From positions 1 through 35,898 of the forward strand of contig JAUCBJ010002262.1 of NCBI GenBank assembly GCA_032718475.1: DNA of 35,898 nucleotides. The letters run 5' to 3'. The position numbers and the translations under genes are program-made. Of the stretch, positions 1-10,849 are shown piece by piece. Source of the DNA: Nemertoderma westbladi (taxonomy: Eukaryota > Xenacoelomorpha > Nemertodermatida > Nemertodermatidae). Each line of letters opens with the position of its first letter. Within the stretch, counting starts at the first letter, position 1. The notes under the pieces were generated by a model. The model did no database searches. It was not told the DNA's origin and was given only the letters and a program-made list of their open reading frames with translations.

Positions 1-985
1 CACACTTGCACCATTCTTGTTCATTATTGTGGTTGACTATGTTCTACGCATGTCCTTAGATCATTATAATGATGATGGGGTGATGATAACTCCACCTACT
101 GGCTCCAGAAGTCGAGGAAATCCTGCCAAGTACCTAACTGATCTAGACTTTGCTGATGACTTAGGAGTACTCTCAGAATCATTAGAGGGAGCCCAACGGC
201 TCCTCAGCTCATTAGAACATGCTGCTTCTAGTGTTGGTCTTTTTATTAACTCCAGAAAGACCAAAATTCTGACAGTTAACTTTGAAAGTCCTCAGCAAGT
301 CTCTGATCAGATGAGCATAAGCTCAAAGGATGGTATGCTTGAGCATGTGGACGACTTCTGTTACCTGGGATCATGGATCCGGAAGTCAGGTGAGGACCTT
401 CGAATACGTAAGGGAAAGGCATGGGCAGCCTTGAATAGGCTTTCCAGGATTTGGAAGTCACCGAGAATTAATCGGAAACTTAAGGTCCGATTATTTAGAG
501 CAGCAGTAGTTCCAGTACTCCTCTACGGGAGTCCATGCTGGGCTCTAACTGCTGAGGACACCAAATCTCTGGATGGCACATTCACAAGAATGCTACGCCG
601 GGTTCATTGTGTCAAGTACAATGCACACATCTCCAACCAGACACTATATAACATTGGAGGTGTCTCATTGGTTCCCCCAAGCTTGATACTAGAACAAAAT
701 CGCCTCCGCTTTGCAGGACATTGCTTTCGCCGTGAGGACCAGCCAGTGCATAATCTTGTACTTTGGCAGCCTCATGGAGTGAATAAGCATGGTGGACAGC
801 CCATGACTTTCTTGAGACGCATCTTAAAGGACACTGGCCTTAAAGATGCGGATGATCTAGCAAATGTCATGGGTGATAGGGAGTTGTGGCGGTGCAATTT
901 TGTTGACAAGCCGTCACAGCATTCTTAAAAATGCAGCTGCAATGCACCATGCCGATCCTAGTAGTAGTCCTAGTAGTGTAGTTAG
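1..985 (+). mobile_element. LINE copy A: 3' half of ORF2 (RT C-terminus) with TAG-repeat tail
   Basis: An open frame enters at base 2 and runs to a stop at 928. It begins with TLAPFLFIIVVDY, which follows the RT motif GDT, then has the catalytic-site variant LDFADDLG, then the thumb and C-terminal stretch (VLLYGSPCWALTAED, RLRFAGHCFRRED) typical of APE-type non-LTR retrotransposons with short 3' UTRs (RTE-like; the clade is my inference). About 55 bp after the stop the element ends in a TAG-rich tail (about 957-980). Copies B and D have the same tail on the opposite strand, which fixes the 3' end. The frame has no internal stop, and over 162 shared residues it differs from copy D at only 4, so the family was active recently. 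The 5' part lies outside the window. Confidence 0.9.
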
Positions 986-1655
986 TTAATTTATAAACAT
1001 TATTTTCTACTTTACTAACTTAACATTTTGTTAAGCTGTTATCTCTAAAGTACAAGCTGCAGCATATCCAGCTGTAATAGGAACCGACTGGCATATTATG
1101 TTGAGAGAGTAGTACAGTAGGGTCGCGTCTCCCAGCATTACAACTACAGGTAACAGCCAAAAGAGAGGTTCGGTTTGCTATAGCAGTCTAGTGTTTCGTA
1201 TTTCTCGTTCTCCCATAACTTTTAATTTTACCTTTTTACTCATTAACTTCTCAACAAACGCACCGGATTTTGTTACAGATTTGGAATCCTCCAATGCTGC
1301 CTTACCATTGTAACATAAATCCATTATACAGTAACGTCGAATAATAACTGAGTTGCAGTTGGAAAACGCAAAATTTCGACTGTTATTATAAACATTATTT
1401 ACCAAAATGAATTCTGTCCAGCAGTACCGTACAGTATTATTATGAAGGAAGTTCCTTTGCTGCACTATTTTCCAATCCTATGATTGGTTGATACAGGCAA
1501 CTACGTGCAAGGTATTTTATGAAGTTCATGGTGTTGGGTTTAAACCGGCTACCAAACATCAATAATTATTATTAACAGTAACAGAAGAGGGTCACATTTT
1601 GAAACTGATTTCAATTGACAGGTTGAAATTCAACTATTCTGTCCGAGTAAAAGAA
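986..1655. other. Intergenic, no recognised feature
   Basis: AT-rich sequence between two LINE 3' ends that face each other. A 95-codon open stretch on the minus strand (1178-1465) has no recognisable domain, start context or splice signal. I see no gene here. Confidence 0.5.
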
Positions 1656-1657
1656 AT

Positions 1658-2105
1658 TGATACTACTACTACTACGATCGGTATGATGCATTGCAGCTGC
1701 ATTATATATATATATATTCATATATTAAGAATGATGTACCGGCTTGTCGACAAAATTGCGCCGCCACAAATCCCTATCACCCATAAAATTTGCTAGATCA
1801 TCCACATCTTTAAGGCCAGTGTACTTTAATATGCGTCTCAAGAAATTCATGGTCTGTCCACCATTCTTGTTCGCTCCATGAGGCCGCCAAAGCACAAGAA
1901 TATGCACTGGCTGGTCCTCACGGCGAAAGCAATGTCCTGCAAAGCGGAGGCGGTTCCGTTCATGTGTCAAGCTTGGGGGAACCAATGGGACACCTCCAAT
2001 GTTATATAGTGTCTGGTTGGAGATGTTTTCATTGTACTTGACACAATGAAGCCGGCGCAGCATTCTTGTGAAAATGCCATCCAGAGATTTGGTATCCTCC
2101 TGCTG
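1658..2105 (-). mobile_element. LINE copy B: 5'-truncated 3' end, older
   Basis: Reading the minus strand, this matches the last ~110 residues of copy A (MLRRLHCVKYNENISNQTLY onward, ending HRDLW-like residues and a stop at 1725). The 3' tail is the ACT/CTA trinucleotide run at 1661-1676. An AT dinucleotide run (1699-1718) has expanded in the 3' UTR. On its 5' side the copy passes without a break into the 48-bp minisatellite at 2106, whose unit is LINE coding sequence. Differences from copies A and D show it is older than they are. Confidence 0.85.
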
Positions 2106-3020
2106 TTACGGCCCAGCATGGACTCCCATATATGAGTACTGGTTCAACAGCAGTAAGAAACCAGCATGGACTCTCCCAGATATAGGAGTTCTGGTTCTAC
2201 AGCAGTTAGACCCCAGCATGGACTTCCATATAGGAGTACCGGTACTGGTTCTACTGCAGTTAGATCCCGGTATGGACTCCGATATAGGAGTTCTGGTTCT
2301 ACAGCAGTTACAGCCCGGCATGGACTCCCATATGAGTATTGGTTCTACAGCAGTTAGAGCCCAGCATGGACTCTCGCAGATATAGGAGTTCTGGTTCTAC
2401 AGCAGTTAGACCCCAGCATGGACTTCCATATACAGTAGGAGTTCTGGTTCTACAGCAGTTAGAGCCCAGCACGGGCACCCATATATGAGTATTGGTTCTA
2501 CAGCAGTTAGAGCCCAGCACGGACTCCCATATAGGAGTTCTGGTTCTACAGCAGTTAGAGCCCGGCATGGACTCCCATATAGGAGTTCTGGTTCTACAGC
2601 AGTTAGACCCCAGCATGGACTCCCATATAGCTTGTTCTACTGCAGTTAGAGCCCAGCATGGACTCCCATATTCCCATATAGGATTTCTGGATCTATTGCA
2701 GTTAGAGCCCAGCACGGACTCCCATATAGGAGTTCTGGTTCTACAGCAGTTAGACCCCAGCATGGACTTCAATATATGAGTATTGGTTCTACAGCAGTTA
2801 GAGCCCAGCACGGACTCCCATATAGGAGTTCTGGTTCTACAGCAGTTAGAGCCCGGCATGGACTTCAATATATGAGTATTGGTTCTACAGCAGTTAGAGC
2901 CCAGCACGGACTCCCATATAGGAGTTCTGGTTCTACAGCAGTTAGAGCCCAGCATGTATTCCCATATAGGAGTTCTGGTTCTACAGCAGATAGATCCCGT
3001 CATGGACTCCCATATACAGT
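2106..3020. repeat. 48-bp minisatellite derived from LINE coding sequence, about 19 units
   Basis: Tandem units of about 48 bp, core GGAGTTCTGGTTCTACAGCA followed by GTTAGAGCCCAGCA and GGACTCCCATATA. On the minus strand the unit encodes about 16 residues, GSPCWALTAVEPELLY. This is the copy A/D segment PVLLYGSPCWALTAED closed on itself. The unit length is divisible by three, so long spurious open frames run through it (for example 2308-3003 minus); I do not consider them genes. Units vary by short insertions (AGTACC, TATAC) and by CC/GC and CGG/TGG changes. Confidence 0.9.
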
Positions 3021-3535
3021 CCCTATCTCATTCTAGATACCGTTTCTCAAACTGGGAACCTTTTCTTTTACCTCACTCTTACTAACTCAAACCTGTCTGG
3101 TTTACTCAAACCCAACTCAAACTCGCGTAACCCCCCACTGTGCACTGTGTAGTATTCATACAACAAGCTGTCTGTGTTTAATGGCCCACTCGCTTCTGTT
3201 ATACTCTGCCTACGGGTACTTGATGGTCTCCTGCTGTTATAACATTCCCTTAACTTGATTTGTTTGTGTCTAATTAACTCTGGTAGACAGCGAGAATTAA
3301 CTTGCAGACTCAGTGATCAATGACTCAATTTATTTTTAAATTTCAGAATAAAAAAATTATATGCTAAATTATTAAAGTGAAGAATTATAAATTTTTTTAT
3401 TACATTTATTAAGCATGTATGACTCATAACATATTAACGTTATTTTACTTTAAATTATAACCATGTAATATAACGAACCAATTTTATAATTTTATTTTAA
3501 TGTTGCGTATATTTCGCTAATGTTTCTAATGATTA
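3021..3535. other. Intergenic, AT-rich, no recognised feature
   Basis: No coding signal or repeat recognised. The second half is more than 75% AT. Confidence 0.5.
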
Positions 3536-3658
3536 AAACTAATACAAACTAATATTTAATAGGCAATATATATGCGCTAAATTAAATTTTCGAAAAGTAC
3601 AGCAAACCTATTCGCGATAGAGTTTCCACCATCAACTTAAACTGACCGAGAAAGTTGT
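3536..3658 (-). pseudogene. Detached copy of the PDHX 3' end (last codons plus 3' UTR)
   Basis: About 120 bp match the 3' UTR and last ~20 codons of the PDHX gene at about 21735-21860. Shared stretches include ACAAACTAATATTTAAT, CTAAATTAAATTTTCGAAAA, AGTTTCCACCATC and TTAAACTGACCGAGAAAGTT. The similarity stops abruptly on the coding side (GTTAGAAG here, TGCGGCG in PDHX). Differences include a short indel in the TA run and scattered substitutions, so it is not a very recent copy. It has no coding capacity and the same orientation as PDHX, 18 kb away. Confidence 0.85.
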
Positions 3659-4670
3659 TAGAAGTTCTTTAGAGTTCGTTAGATCCCGAAGTCTTTAGAC
3701 TTATCATACGTTTCTCTACCGATTAATTAATATTTCAATATTTGAAGCCGAAATCGGAAATTTATTGATCTTATATGATTATATATCTGACATATTGGGG
3801 AATGTCTATTTTAGCTGAATTGTACCACATAAATAATTATAATTATTAATCTATTTTCAACCATTGATGCTATTCATCATCAATTCTGGTTCTGCCCATA
3901 AACTGAATTGAATCATACATTTACTATGGGAACTGAATCATACAGTTACTGGGGGACCTTTGACATGGAATCTCCTAACATATTACAGTACACCGGTACT
4001 TTATAGGCCTACTCAACATGAGGTAGTCGTGGTAGGTTGAAAAAGATCTAAGAATATTGTTTCAAACTGATTTACATTATTAACTGATTATCAATATCAA
4101 GATTTACATAAATAATGAATGTTTCAATCTGTTGTTGTATAAGTTGATATTTACTAATCTTTTAAGTACAGTAATACATGGTGTCCTCCACAAAACTTGA
4201 ACGATTATAAACGACAATACGAGTTCTTCGTCTGCTAAAAGCCAGAAAGTAAACTTAGATGATGATAGTCGATTATTTTAGTTTCCATGTTATCCCAGTA
4301 TATATTTTTCAATTTTAACAGTTTTCTACCAATTCTATATTACCAAACAGTATTCAACTGTGCTATTTATAATCTTAGATTATTTTATTTATCAATGACG
4401 TACTTTTTCTACCAATAATTTATTTATTACAAAATGTGTTAGCACCGTTTTATTATAGCTTTGTCAATCTAGCATAAAACAAAAAAGTAATGCGCTTTTT
4501 AATGGTCGTTCAAATTTCACATCGAGTTATTCAAGAATGAAATCGAACCAAATATTACGTGACATATATAATATTCATTACATAAGTTACATACGTACAT
4601 TGTCGTTATCCACCATTTCTTGCACCACCGATTTATGTACCGAATAAAGCTTACATTTCCACGATAAACA
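3659..4670. other. Upstream region of the ABCC gene
   Basis: About 1 kb of AT-rich sequence before the first ABCC exon. It should hold the promoter, but I see no convincing TATA box, CpG cluster or other defined element. No other gene is visible. Confidence 0.4.
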
Positions 4671-4847
4671 ATGAACCCGTATATAAACACGAATCCGCTA
4701 TTACGTGGATTCTATTTCTACATTCTTCCTTTTCTGCGAATTCAATCAAAAAGACGAATTACCAGTGATGACTTGTTTGCACCACTTCCGGATAATTTAA
4801 CAGCCGATCATCAATATAAGAGTCTACTTGGAAGCATCAAAGACCAG
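4671..4847 (+). CDS. ABCC4-like transporter, exon 1 (N-terminus)
   Basis: The ATG at 4671 opens 59 codons ending in KDQ at a splice donor (CCAG|GTTGGT, 4848). The peptide carries the N-terminal signature of short ABCC/MRP proteins: an NPLL start, an FxxLPFLxIxxKRxI segment, then DDLFAPLPDN, matching the pattern that precedes transmembrane domain 1 in ABCC4. The exon ends in phase 0. The large exon at 11592 starts in phase 0 just where the ABCC alignment would resume, so I infer direct joining over a 6744-bp intron. The open frame running past 4847 to 4913 is intron read-through. The long gap, filled with transposons, is the main reason for doubt. Confidence 0.75.
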
Positions 4848-5487
4848 GTTGGTTTACTTTGTATTCTAAAATTTAATCTTTTCTTAAAAAGTTTCTCAAC
4901 GATAGTCTTATAAAATTAGACTAAAATGATACAAAAAAAATTGTTCATTCATAGCTCTTTGAGAAAAATTGCTATGGAAGAAAACACAGAGAAAGGTATT
5001 TTAAAATAAATAGTGAAATTTGTTAACATTATTTCAATAGTATTCCAACCAGCTGTATGAAAGCACCTGCTCGCTAACTTTTAGTCAACAGTTGGTAACT
5101 AGAAAATTATTATTGCCATAAAATCTAAGAACAACATAACTTTACAATCATCAGGAACAGAAACACTTCATCGTTAAAAGGAGAACCACAATGGGAACAT
5201 GATTTAAGTTTACCGACACGGCATTCATGTCAATTGCTGCTATCCTAAATTGAATATTGTTGAGCTTTGGGCCAAGAAACCCAGATACTGGCGCAAATTG
5301 TCTGCAAGTAAAAAAAGTGAATTGCATCGCATATTGACAGCAAGTAAAGTAAACTTTGGTCTATCACTTTGATTAGAAATCATCGCCACTGTAACCTCCT
5401 CCTTTATTCCCTTAATGTTTTAATTAGAATAAAAGAAAATACATTGTTAAGACTTCTAAATACATATTATCTATTTGCGGTAATTTT
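4848..5487 (+). other. Start of ABCC intron 1, no recognised feature
   Basis: Between the exon 1 donor and the foldback element. No coding exon, tRNA or repeat recognised. The full intron would run 4848-11591. Confidence 0.5.
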
Positions 5488-6380
5488 TCGCCCTTAAGGG
5501 GGGGGTATACCCCCCCATGAACCTTTTTTTAAAATGGCTGTCAAATAGTGTTAAATGATAATATTGCTATTCTGTCATGGTCAACCACTGTATGGAAGGC
5601 CAAATAGCCTTTATAGTAAAATTTGAAAATTTGTAGCCTCCCCCTAGCGGCTGGCGGCGGAATTAAAGATTTCACTAAAATTGCTACTAGTCCCTCAATT
5701 TTGGTCCAAATTTCTTGAAACCAACTTTTTTGGACTCAGCGTGATCGACTCTACAAAAGTTATCTTATAGAATTTTTAATTAGCCATTTTTATTTTAATT
5801 AATTAATTTAATTAATTAATTATCATATTTTTAATTAAAATTGGCTAATTATAAAAAATGGAAATATTTATCAAAATTTTATAAGATAACTTTTAAAGAG
5901 CTACCAAAGCTCGTTCGAATGAGCCATAAAAGAAGAAAATTGGTTGAAAAATGACGGAGGAGTAGTAATTTGAAAATTAAAAATGTCATTCCGAGAAAAT
6001 GCCCTTCAAAGTTTAAACCGTCCCACCAAAATTGGCTGTCTGCGTTCTGGTTGGTTAATTATTTCGGGCACGAAGGATGCACACCAACGAGCTAAAATGT
6101 TCATTACGGGGGTTTTCGGGGTCGCTGATTTCATTTCCGATGTCAGTTTTAATTTTTGGTGGAATCTAGTCTATTTGTCTGTCTGTCGGTCTTCTGTCTT
6201 TCTTACAATTTGACGGACAGACCGTCATACGGAAAAACAGTGATAACTCGTGAACTGAAAGAGGTCTCACTAAGCGGTTTTCAGATTTGTAATCCTCATT
6301 AAATTCTGCTCTAGGTGAAATAAAGAAACAACAATTTGAAAATTTTACCTGAGGGGGGTATACCCCCCCCCCCCCTTAAT
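5488..6380. mobile_element. TTAA-flanked foldback element with G/C-run inverted ends
   Basis: The left end reads CCTTAAGGGGGGGGTATACC and the right end, read on the other strand, TTAAG followed by a longer G run and TATACCCCCC. Both ends therefore carry TTAA plus a G-run/TATA/C-run inverted repeat. The interior is a large imperfect palindrome: 5640-5800 pairs with about 5830-5985, for example AAAAGTTATCTTATA at 5755 against TATAAGATAACTTTT at 5880, around a TTAATTAATTAA core. TTAA flanks are known for piggyBac and Kolobok superfamilies; I see no transposase, so it would be non-autonomous. Runs of PyTTAA and homopolymers may be assembly-sensitive. Confidence 0.7.
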
Positions 6381-6456
6381 TCAGAAATACATGAAAAATA
6401 ATAATTGTTAGTAGAATAAGGATAATAATTAACAGCGACGGATAAATGTGGGGTGG

Positions 6457-6677
6457 TCAGGTCAGGTCAGGTCAGGTCAGGGCAGGTCAGGTCAGGTCAG
6501 GTCAGGTCAGGTCAGGTCAGGTCAGGTCAGGTCAGGTCAGGTCAGGTCAGGTCAGGTCAGGTCAGGTCAGGTCAGGTCAGGTCAGGTCAGGTCAGGTCAG
6601 GTCAGGTCAGGTCAGGTCAGGTCAGGTCAGGTCAGGTCAGGTCAGGTCAGGTCAGGTCAGGTCAGGTCAGGTCAGGT
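6457..6677. repeat. Pentanucleotide microsatellite (GTCAG)n, about 44 copies
   Basis: Uninterrupted GTCAG repeats apart from one GGCAG unit at about 6480. It gives open frames of VRSGQ repeats in all three forward frames; these are artefacts of the repeat, not genes. It lies in the ABCC intron. Confidence 0.98.
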
Positions 6678-7179
6678 CTGGTCTTTCTGCGTCATTGATC
6701 CAGATCGATTGCCTTCCCCTATACAGCATAAAGTAAGTGAAGTTTTTGGAATAGTGACCTTCGATATTTATATTTTTGAGCTTTCAAAGAACATGACGTT
6801 CAAGCTCACTTAACAAACGAGACATAGTACAATCTCAGCAGTAACATCGTATTACCAAAATCCAGTGTACCCTGTATGAACAACGGATGAGACCCACCGG
6901 CTACTAATCAACCTGTGCATGCTCACTGATGACTAGCAGACCCTCGCAGTCGTCACTAATTATGTCAATGACCTAGGTTGTATTTCCAACATCTATGGCC
7001 ACCAACAACAGGTGGAGCAGGAACATGTGTTAACGGGACTCTGTCATTTAACTTCGATCCTAGTAAGCCGGAGTTATACTGTTCCTGCGCTTGGCCGGTG
7101 AAGGCTGAAGGATTTTAATGACACCACTGGCTTGGGTCCATGAGCTCCTCGTATTTTGTGATCTTTACAATAATAACAG
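6678..7179. other. Intronic sequence, unassigned
   Basis: The part from about 6890 is less AT-rich than the surroundings and looks like degraded repeat sequence, but I cannot assign it to a family. No exon is visible. Confidence 0.4.
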
Positions 7180-7240
7180 TTCGCTGATAGCTCGCAATTT
7201 TGACTCGCCCCACAAGAGCACAACATTATGGAAGGGGAAC
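7180..7240 (+). repeat. Interspersed repeat fragment (also at 34735)
   Basis: CAGTTCGCTGATAGCTCGC, then CTCGCCCCACA, then GGAAGGGGAAC. The same three blocks occur in the same order and spacing at 34735-34795, and a shorter CTCGCCCCACA match lies at 23429. This points to a dispersed repeat of unknown class. The right end may overlap the degraded LINE copy E. Confidence 0.5.
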
Positions 7241-7445
7241 AGAGAAGCACTACATCTTGAGTAGCGGTTGGGCTTCCTCTGGTGATTATGAGAGTACTTC
7301 TAAGTCATCAAAAAAGACTAGATCACTTATAGGTAGGTACTTAGCTGGATTTCCTCGACATCTGGACCAGTAGGAATCAGGGGGGGGGGGGGTGTTATCA
7401 TCACCACATCATCACTATGGAAGTCAATGGTTATGCGTAGGATAT

Positions 7446-8553
7446 TTTCGTGAGTCTCGTCAATCTCGATTGGTGCAAAGCTGTGCGCAATATAATTCTA
7501 TAAAATCGCTAAAAGTCCAGGAAACTACGGCTTCGCAGTTCATTAGAACATGATGCATCTAGTTTTGTTCTATTTGTTAACTCCAAGAAGACGACAATTG
7601 TCGTCTTCTGGAAGGCATGAGCAATTCAGGATTTGAAAGTCACATAGGAACTTAAGGTTAAACTATTTAGACTACTCCTATATAGGGGTCTATGCTCTAA
7701 CTTCAGCATTACAACTTTTGTCGGGCACAGCTTTGCAAAGCCGGCATTGACGTCCAGGTGGGAAGTCTGACGCTCTAACCATTAAGATAGCCGCTCAGGT
7801 AAAAGGTAGACCTGGAAATACTAAATGATACCTTGTATCATCACAATTTACCTCCTCATGGCCTCCCATCTGTCAATACCATCATATGCTGCCACTGTGC
7901 TCAATCAAACCTACCGTACTTGGCGTCGTTAACCACTCGTTACAATGAAAGGGTAGTGTATATTAACCATGAACCATCACGGCCACAATGATTAATCATA
8001 CATTCTAGCTACTAATTTAGGCAAGACAGTTAGAACCAGTAATTGCAGTAGAACCAGTACTCATTCACGCACATTCACGCACATTCACAAGAATACTACC
8101 AGGGTTCACTGTGTCAAGTACAAAGCACACATTCCAACTAGACACTATATAACATTGGAGGTGTCTCATTGGTTTCCACAATCTTAACAGTTAAACAAAA
8201 GCCGCCTCCGCTTTGCTGCAATGAATGAATTGATTACAGCCTGTGTACAACCATGTGCTTTGGCAGCCTCATGAAGAAAATGAAATGGATCTGCAAGATG
8301 GACAGCCCAGGACTTTCTTAAGAGATCTCTTAAAGGACATTGGCTTTGATGATGCAGATAATCTCGCGTAAGTCTTGGGGGATAGGATGCTGTAACGGCG
8401 CAAATTTGTTGAAAAGCCGGAATGGCACTTAATGTACGTTGCAACACAGCTAGCAAATTGTAGATTGCACGTGGGTGGCACAAATTATTGTTAAATTATA
8501 ATAGAATCTCAATGTGCAGCTGCAATGCAGCCGGCCGATTATAAAAAGATAGG
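7446..8553 (+). mobile_element. LINE copy C: degraded, opposite orientation, inserted within copy E
   Basis: The plus strand shows weakly matching RT sequence from about 7446, then TTCATTAGAACATGATGCAT and AACTCCAAGAAGAC (palm end) and a GGTCTATGCTCTAAC piece near 7690. After an interruption (7705-8085) come ATTCACAAGAATACTACC, AGACACTATATAACATTGGA and GTGTCTCATTGGTTTCC. It ends in the family 3' UTR, CAGCTGCAATGCAGCCGGCC, at about 8515-8540. It has many indels and internal deletions. The flanking copy E sequence resumes on both sides, with a short TAGGA repeat at each junction (about 7436 and 8556) that could be a target-site duplication. Confidence 0.75.
7709..7800 (-). mobile_element. tRNA-derived SINE, internally deleted
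   Basis: On the minus strand: GAGCGGCTATCTTAATGGTT, then AGAGCGTCAGACTTCC, CACCTGGACGTCAATGCCGG, CTTTGCAAAGCTGTGCCC and ACAAAAGTTGTAAT. This is the same SINE as at 15925-16055. It lacks about 25 bp between CTTCC and CACCTGG, which in the other copy hold the box B region; both sides of the gap read CC/AC-rich sequence, so slippage or microhomology deletion is likely. It sits inside LINE copy C. Confidence 0.75.
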
Positions 8554-10146
8554 ACGTAGTCAACCACAATTATAATAAGAATGGTGGATGTGTCACCCTA
8601 GAGGACTCCACATAAAACTCGGAATTGACCTGCGTCACCCTCATCAGTAGACACAAATAGCGTCAAACCATCATAGATCCGATTGCTGCAATAATTTCCG
8701 TATCCCATATAATACAAGTATGCTGAAAGTACGTGATCGAGAGACTGAATCGGAGGCCTTGAAGAAGTCAACAAAGACAACAACAGCCAGATATCTGTCT
8801 TTCTTTTTAGATATCTCTTATATTATCATTCCAAGCACCAGAATGGACTTTATAGTCCAACGACCTTTATGGAACCCATTCTGATTTCCACGTAGCAGTA
8901 TCTCTATGGGATCCCTTATTGCTTATTGATTAGGGATCCCTTAATTGAGATTGTATTGCTTTGCAGCAATCGGGATAAACGAGATTACACAAAGAGATTC
9001 ATAGAATGTTAGGTTGCCCTTCTTGACATCGGGTACCAACATATTCGTTTTAATTTCTTGTGGGATTATCTTTGCTTGGTACATATCTATTATGTTGGTG
9101 CCATCACTCATTGACACACTGCACCACAAGAACTTAATTCGTCCAATTCCTGACCTTCAATTTAATTATTTTATATTATTTATAAAGCAAACTTTATTAA
9201 TATTATAGTAGTACCATATTGTACTATTTTATAACTAATTATAAATTTTAACAGATTGTGCGTTTTACCTTATTGCCAATTGTGCATTGTGCCCATAATG
9301 GGGCTTAATACAATTATTAAATATGATGGTGTGAATTATCTCCAAAACAAAAGACCTCAAGGGGGACACCTCTACAACTCCACTGGCACGATTAACTATT
9401 AATGCTCTTTGCGGCTGCCTCGACTTCAGCAAAGGAGATATCACCCAATGGGTACATCTGGGAGTACAGACTCAGGCACTTTTAGATGTTCCACAACGTT
9501 ATCAGGAAATACCCTGTCATTATTGAATTTAGGAGCTTTTCAAAGTGAGCCTTCCAACCATTAAGGCGAGATCAGCTGGAGATTCATCCTTAAGCGTGGT
9601 AGTTGGTTGGCTTTTCCACCCAGTCAGCAAGTTGATCAATTTCCATGCCAGGTTGGATTCCCTGCTGTCATCAGCATCATTGATGGCATCAACCTGCTGA
9701 TTGATATGCTCTTGTAGATTATCAGAGTATTACCTATTCAGGGATCTACAAGCAGTCTCAACGGCATTCTTGGCTGCTGTGGTCTGTTTGAGACTGGAGT
9801 CTTTCTTTATGCCTTTCGGAGATAGTTTCGACACCTCCGAATTTGGTGGTCTGTCCAGGGTGCCTTTTTCTAGCTTCGAGGGTATACAGGAACTGTTTCT
9901 GCAGCTGCTGCTAATGTGATCTGCTGACAAAGTGATCTGCTGACTCATGGGGCATCATATATTTTGCTCAGTTCTAGTTTGAATCTTGTTCTCACATTGG
10001 GCGGTTGCAATAGAGCGGACGGACCAATCATGCTGTGGCAATGAACATTTCTTAGCTCTGCTAGCGTGGAGACGAAGTCTCACCTTGGCTACAATAAGGC
10101 AATGAACACTTGTAAGGGAGCGAAATCATGCGCTGTATTTCTTACG

Positions 10147-10849
10147 AATCAGAATATACTACTACTACTACTAGGATCGGCATGCTGCATTGCAGCTGCA
10201 TTTTTAAGAATGCTGTGCCGGCTTATCGACAAAATTGCACCGCCACAACTCCCTATCACCCATGACATTTGCTAGATCATCCGCATCTTCAAGGCCAGTG
10301 TCCTTTAAGATGCGTCTCAAGAAAGTCATGGGCTATCCACCATGCTTATTCACTCCATGAGGCTGCCAAAGTACAAGATTATGCACTGGCTGGTCCTCAC
10401 GGCGAAAGCAATGTCCTGCAAAGCGGAGGCGATTTTGTTCTAGTGTCAAGCTTGGGGGAACCAATGAGACACCTCCAATGTTATATAGTGTCTGGTTGGA
10501 GATGTGTGCATTGTACTTGACACAATGAACCCGGCGTAGCATTCTTGTGAATGTGCCATCCAGAGATTTGGTGTCCTCAGCAGTTAGAGCCCAGCATGGA
10601 CTCCCATAGAGGAGTACTGGAACTACTGCTGCTCTAAATAATCGGACCTTAAGTGTCCGATTAATTCTCGGTGACTTCCAAATCCTGGAAAGCCTATTCA
10701 AGGCTGCCCATGCCTTTCCCTTACGTATTCGAAGGTCCTCACCTGACTTCCGGATACATGATCCCAGGTAACAGAAGTCATCCACATGCTCAAGCATACC
10801 ATCTTTTGAGCTTAAGCTCATCCGATCAGAGACTTGCTAATCAGAATAT
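10147..10849 (-). mobile_element. LINE copy D: young 5'-truncated insertion with 11-bp target-site duplication
   Basis: The body is 10158-10838. It starts on the plus strand with the ACT trinucleotide tail (10158-10172) and reads on the minus strand from VSDRMSLSSKDG to the C-terminus, matching copy A residue for residue except 4 of 162 in MSLSSKDG to NKHGG. It is flanked by a perfect direct repeat, AATCAGAATAT, at 10147-10157 and 10839-10849. Removing the body and one repeat restores the endonuclease frame of copy E (CLIDHILI continuing into RKKYSA). This is classic target-primed insertion with 5' truncation. A GGCT/TGGAC-type stop beyond the shared region means the copy itself is not autonomous. 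Confidence 0.93.

Noticed and set aside
1178-1465. 95-codon minus-strand frame
   Set aside because: No domain, no splice signal, ordinary AT-rich sequence.
2308-3003. 231-codon open frame of 16-residue repeats
   Set aside because: The frame exists only because the minisatellite unit is a multiple of three; all strands of the array are open and there is no start or splice context.
5983-6213. 76-codon frame inside the foldback element
   Set aside because: No similarity to a transposase; lies in a palindrome arm.
6446-6813. Open frames of VRSGQ repeats
   Set aside because: They come from the GTCAG pentanucleotide microsatellite, open in all three forward frames.
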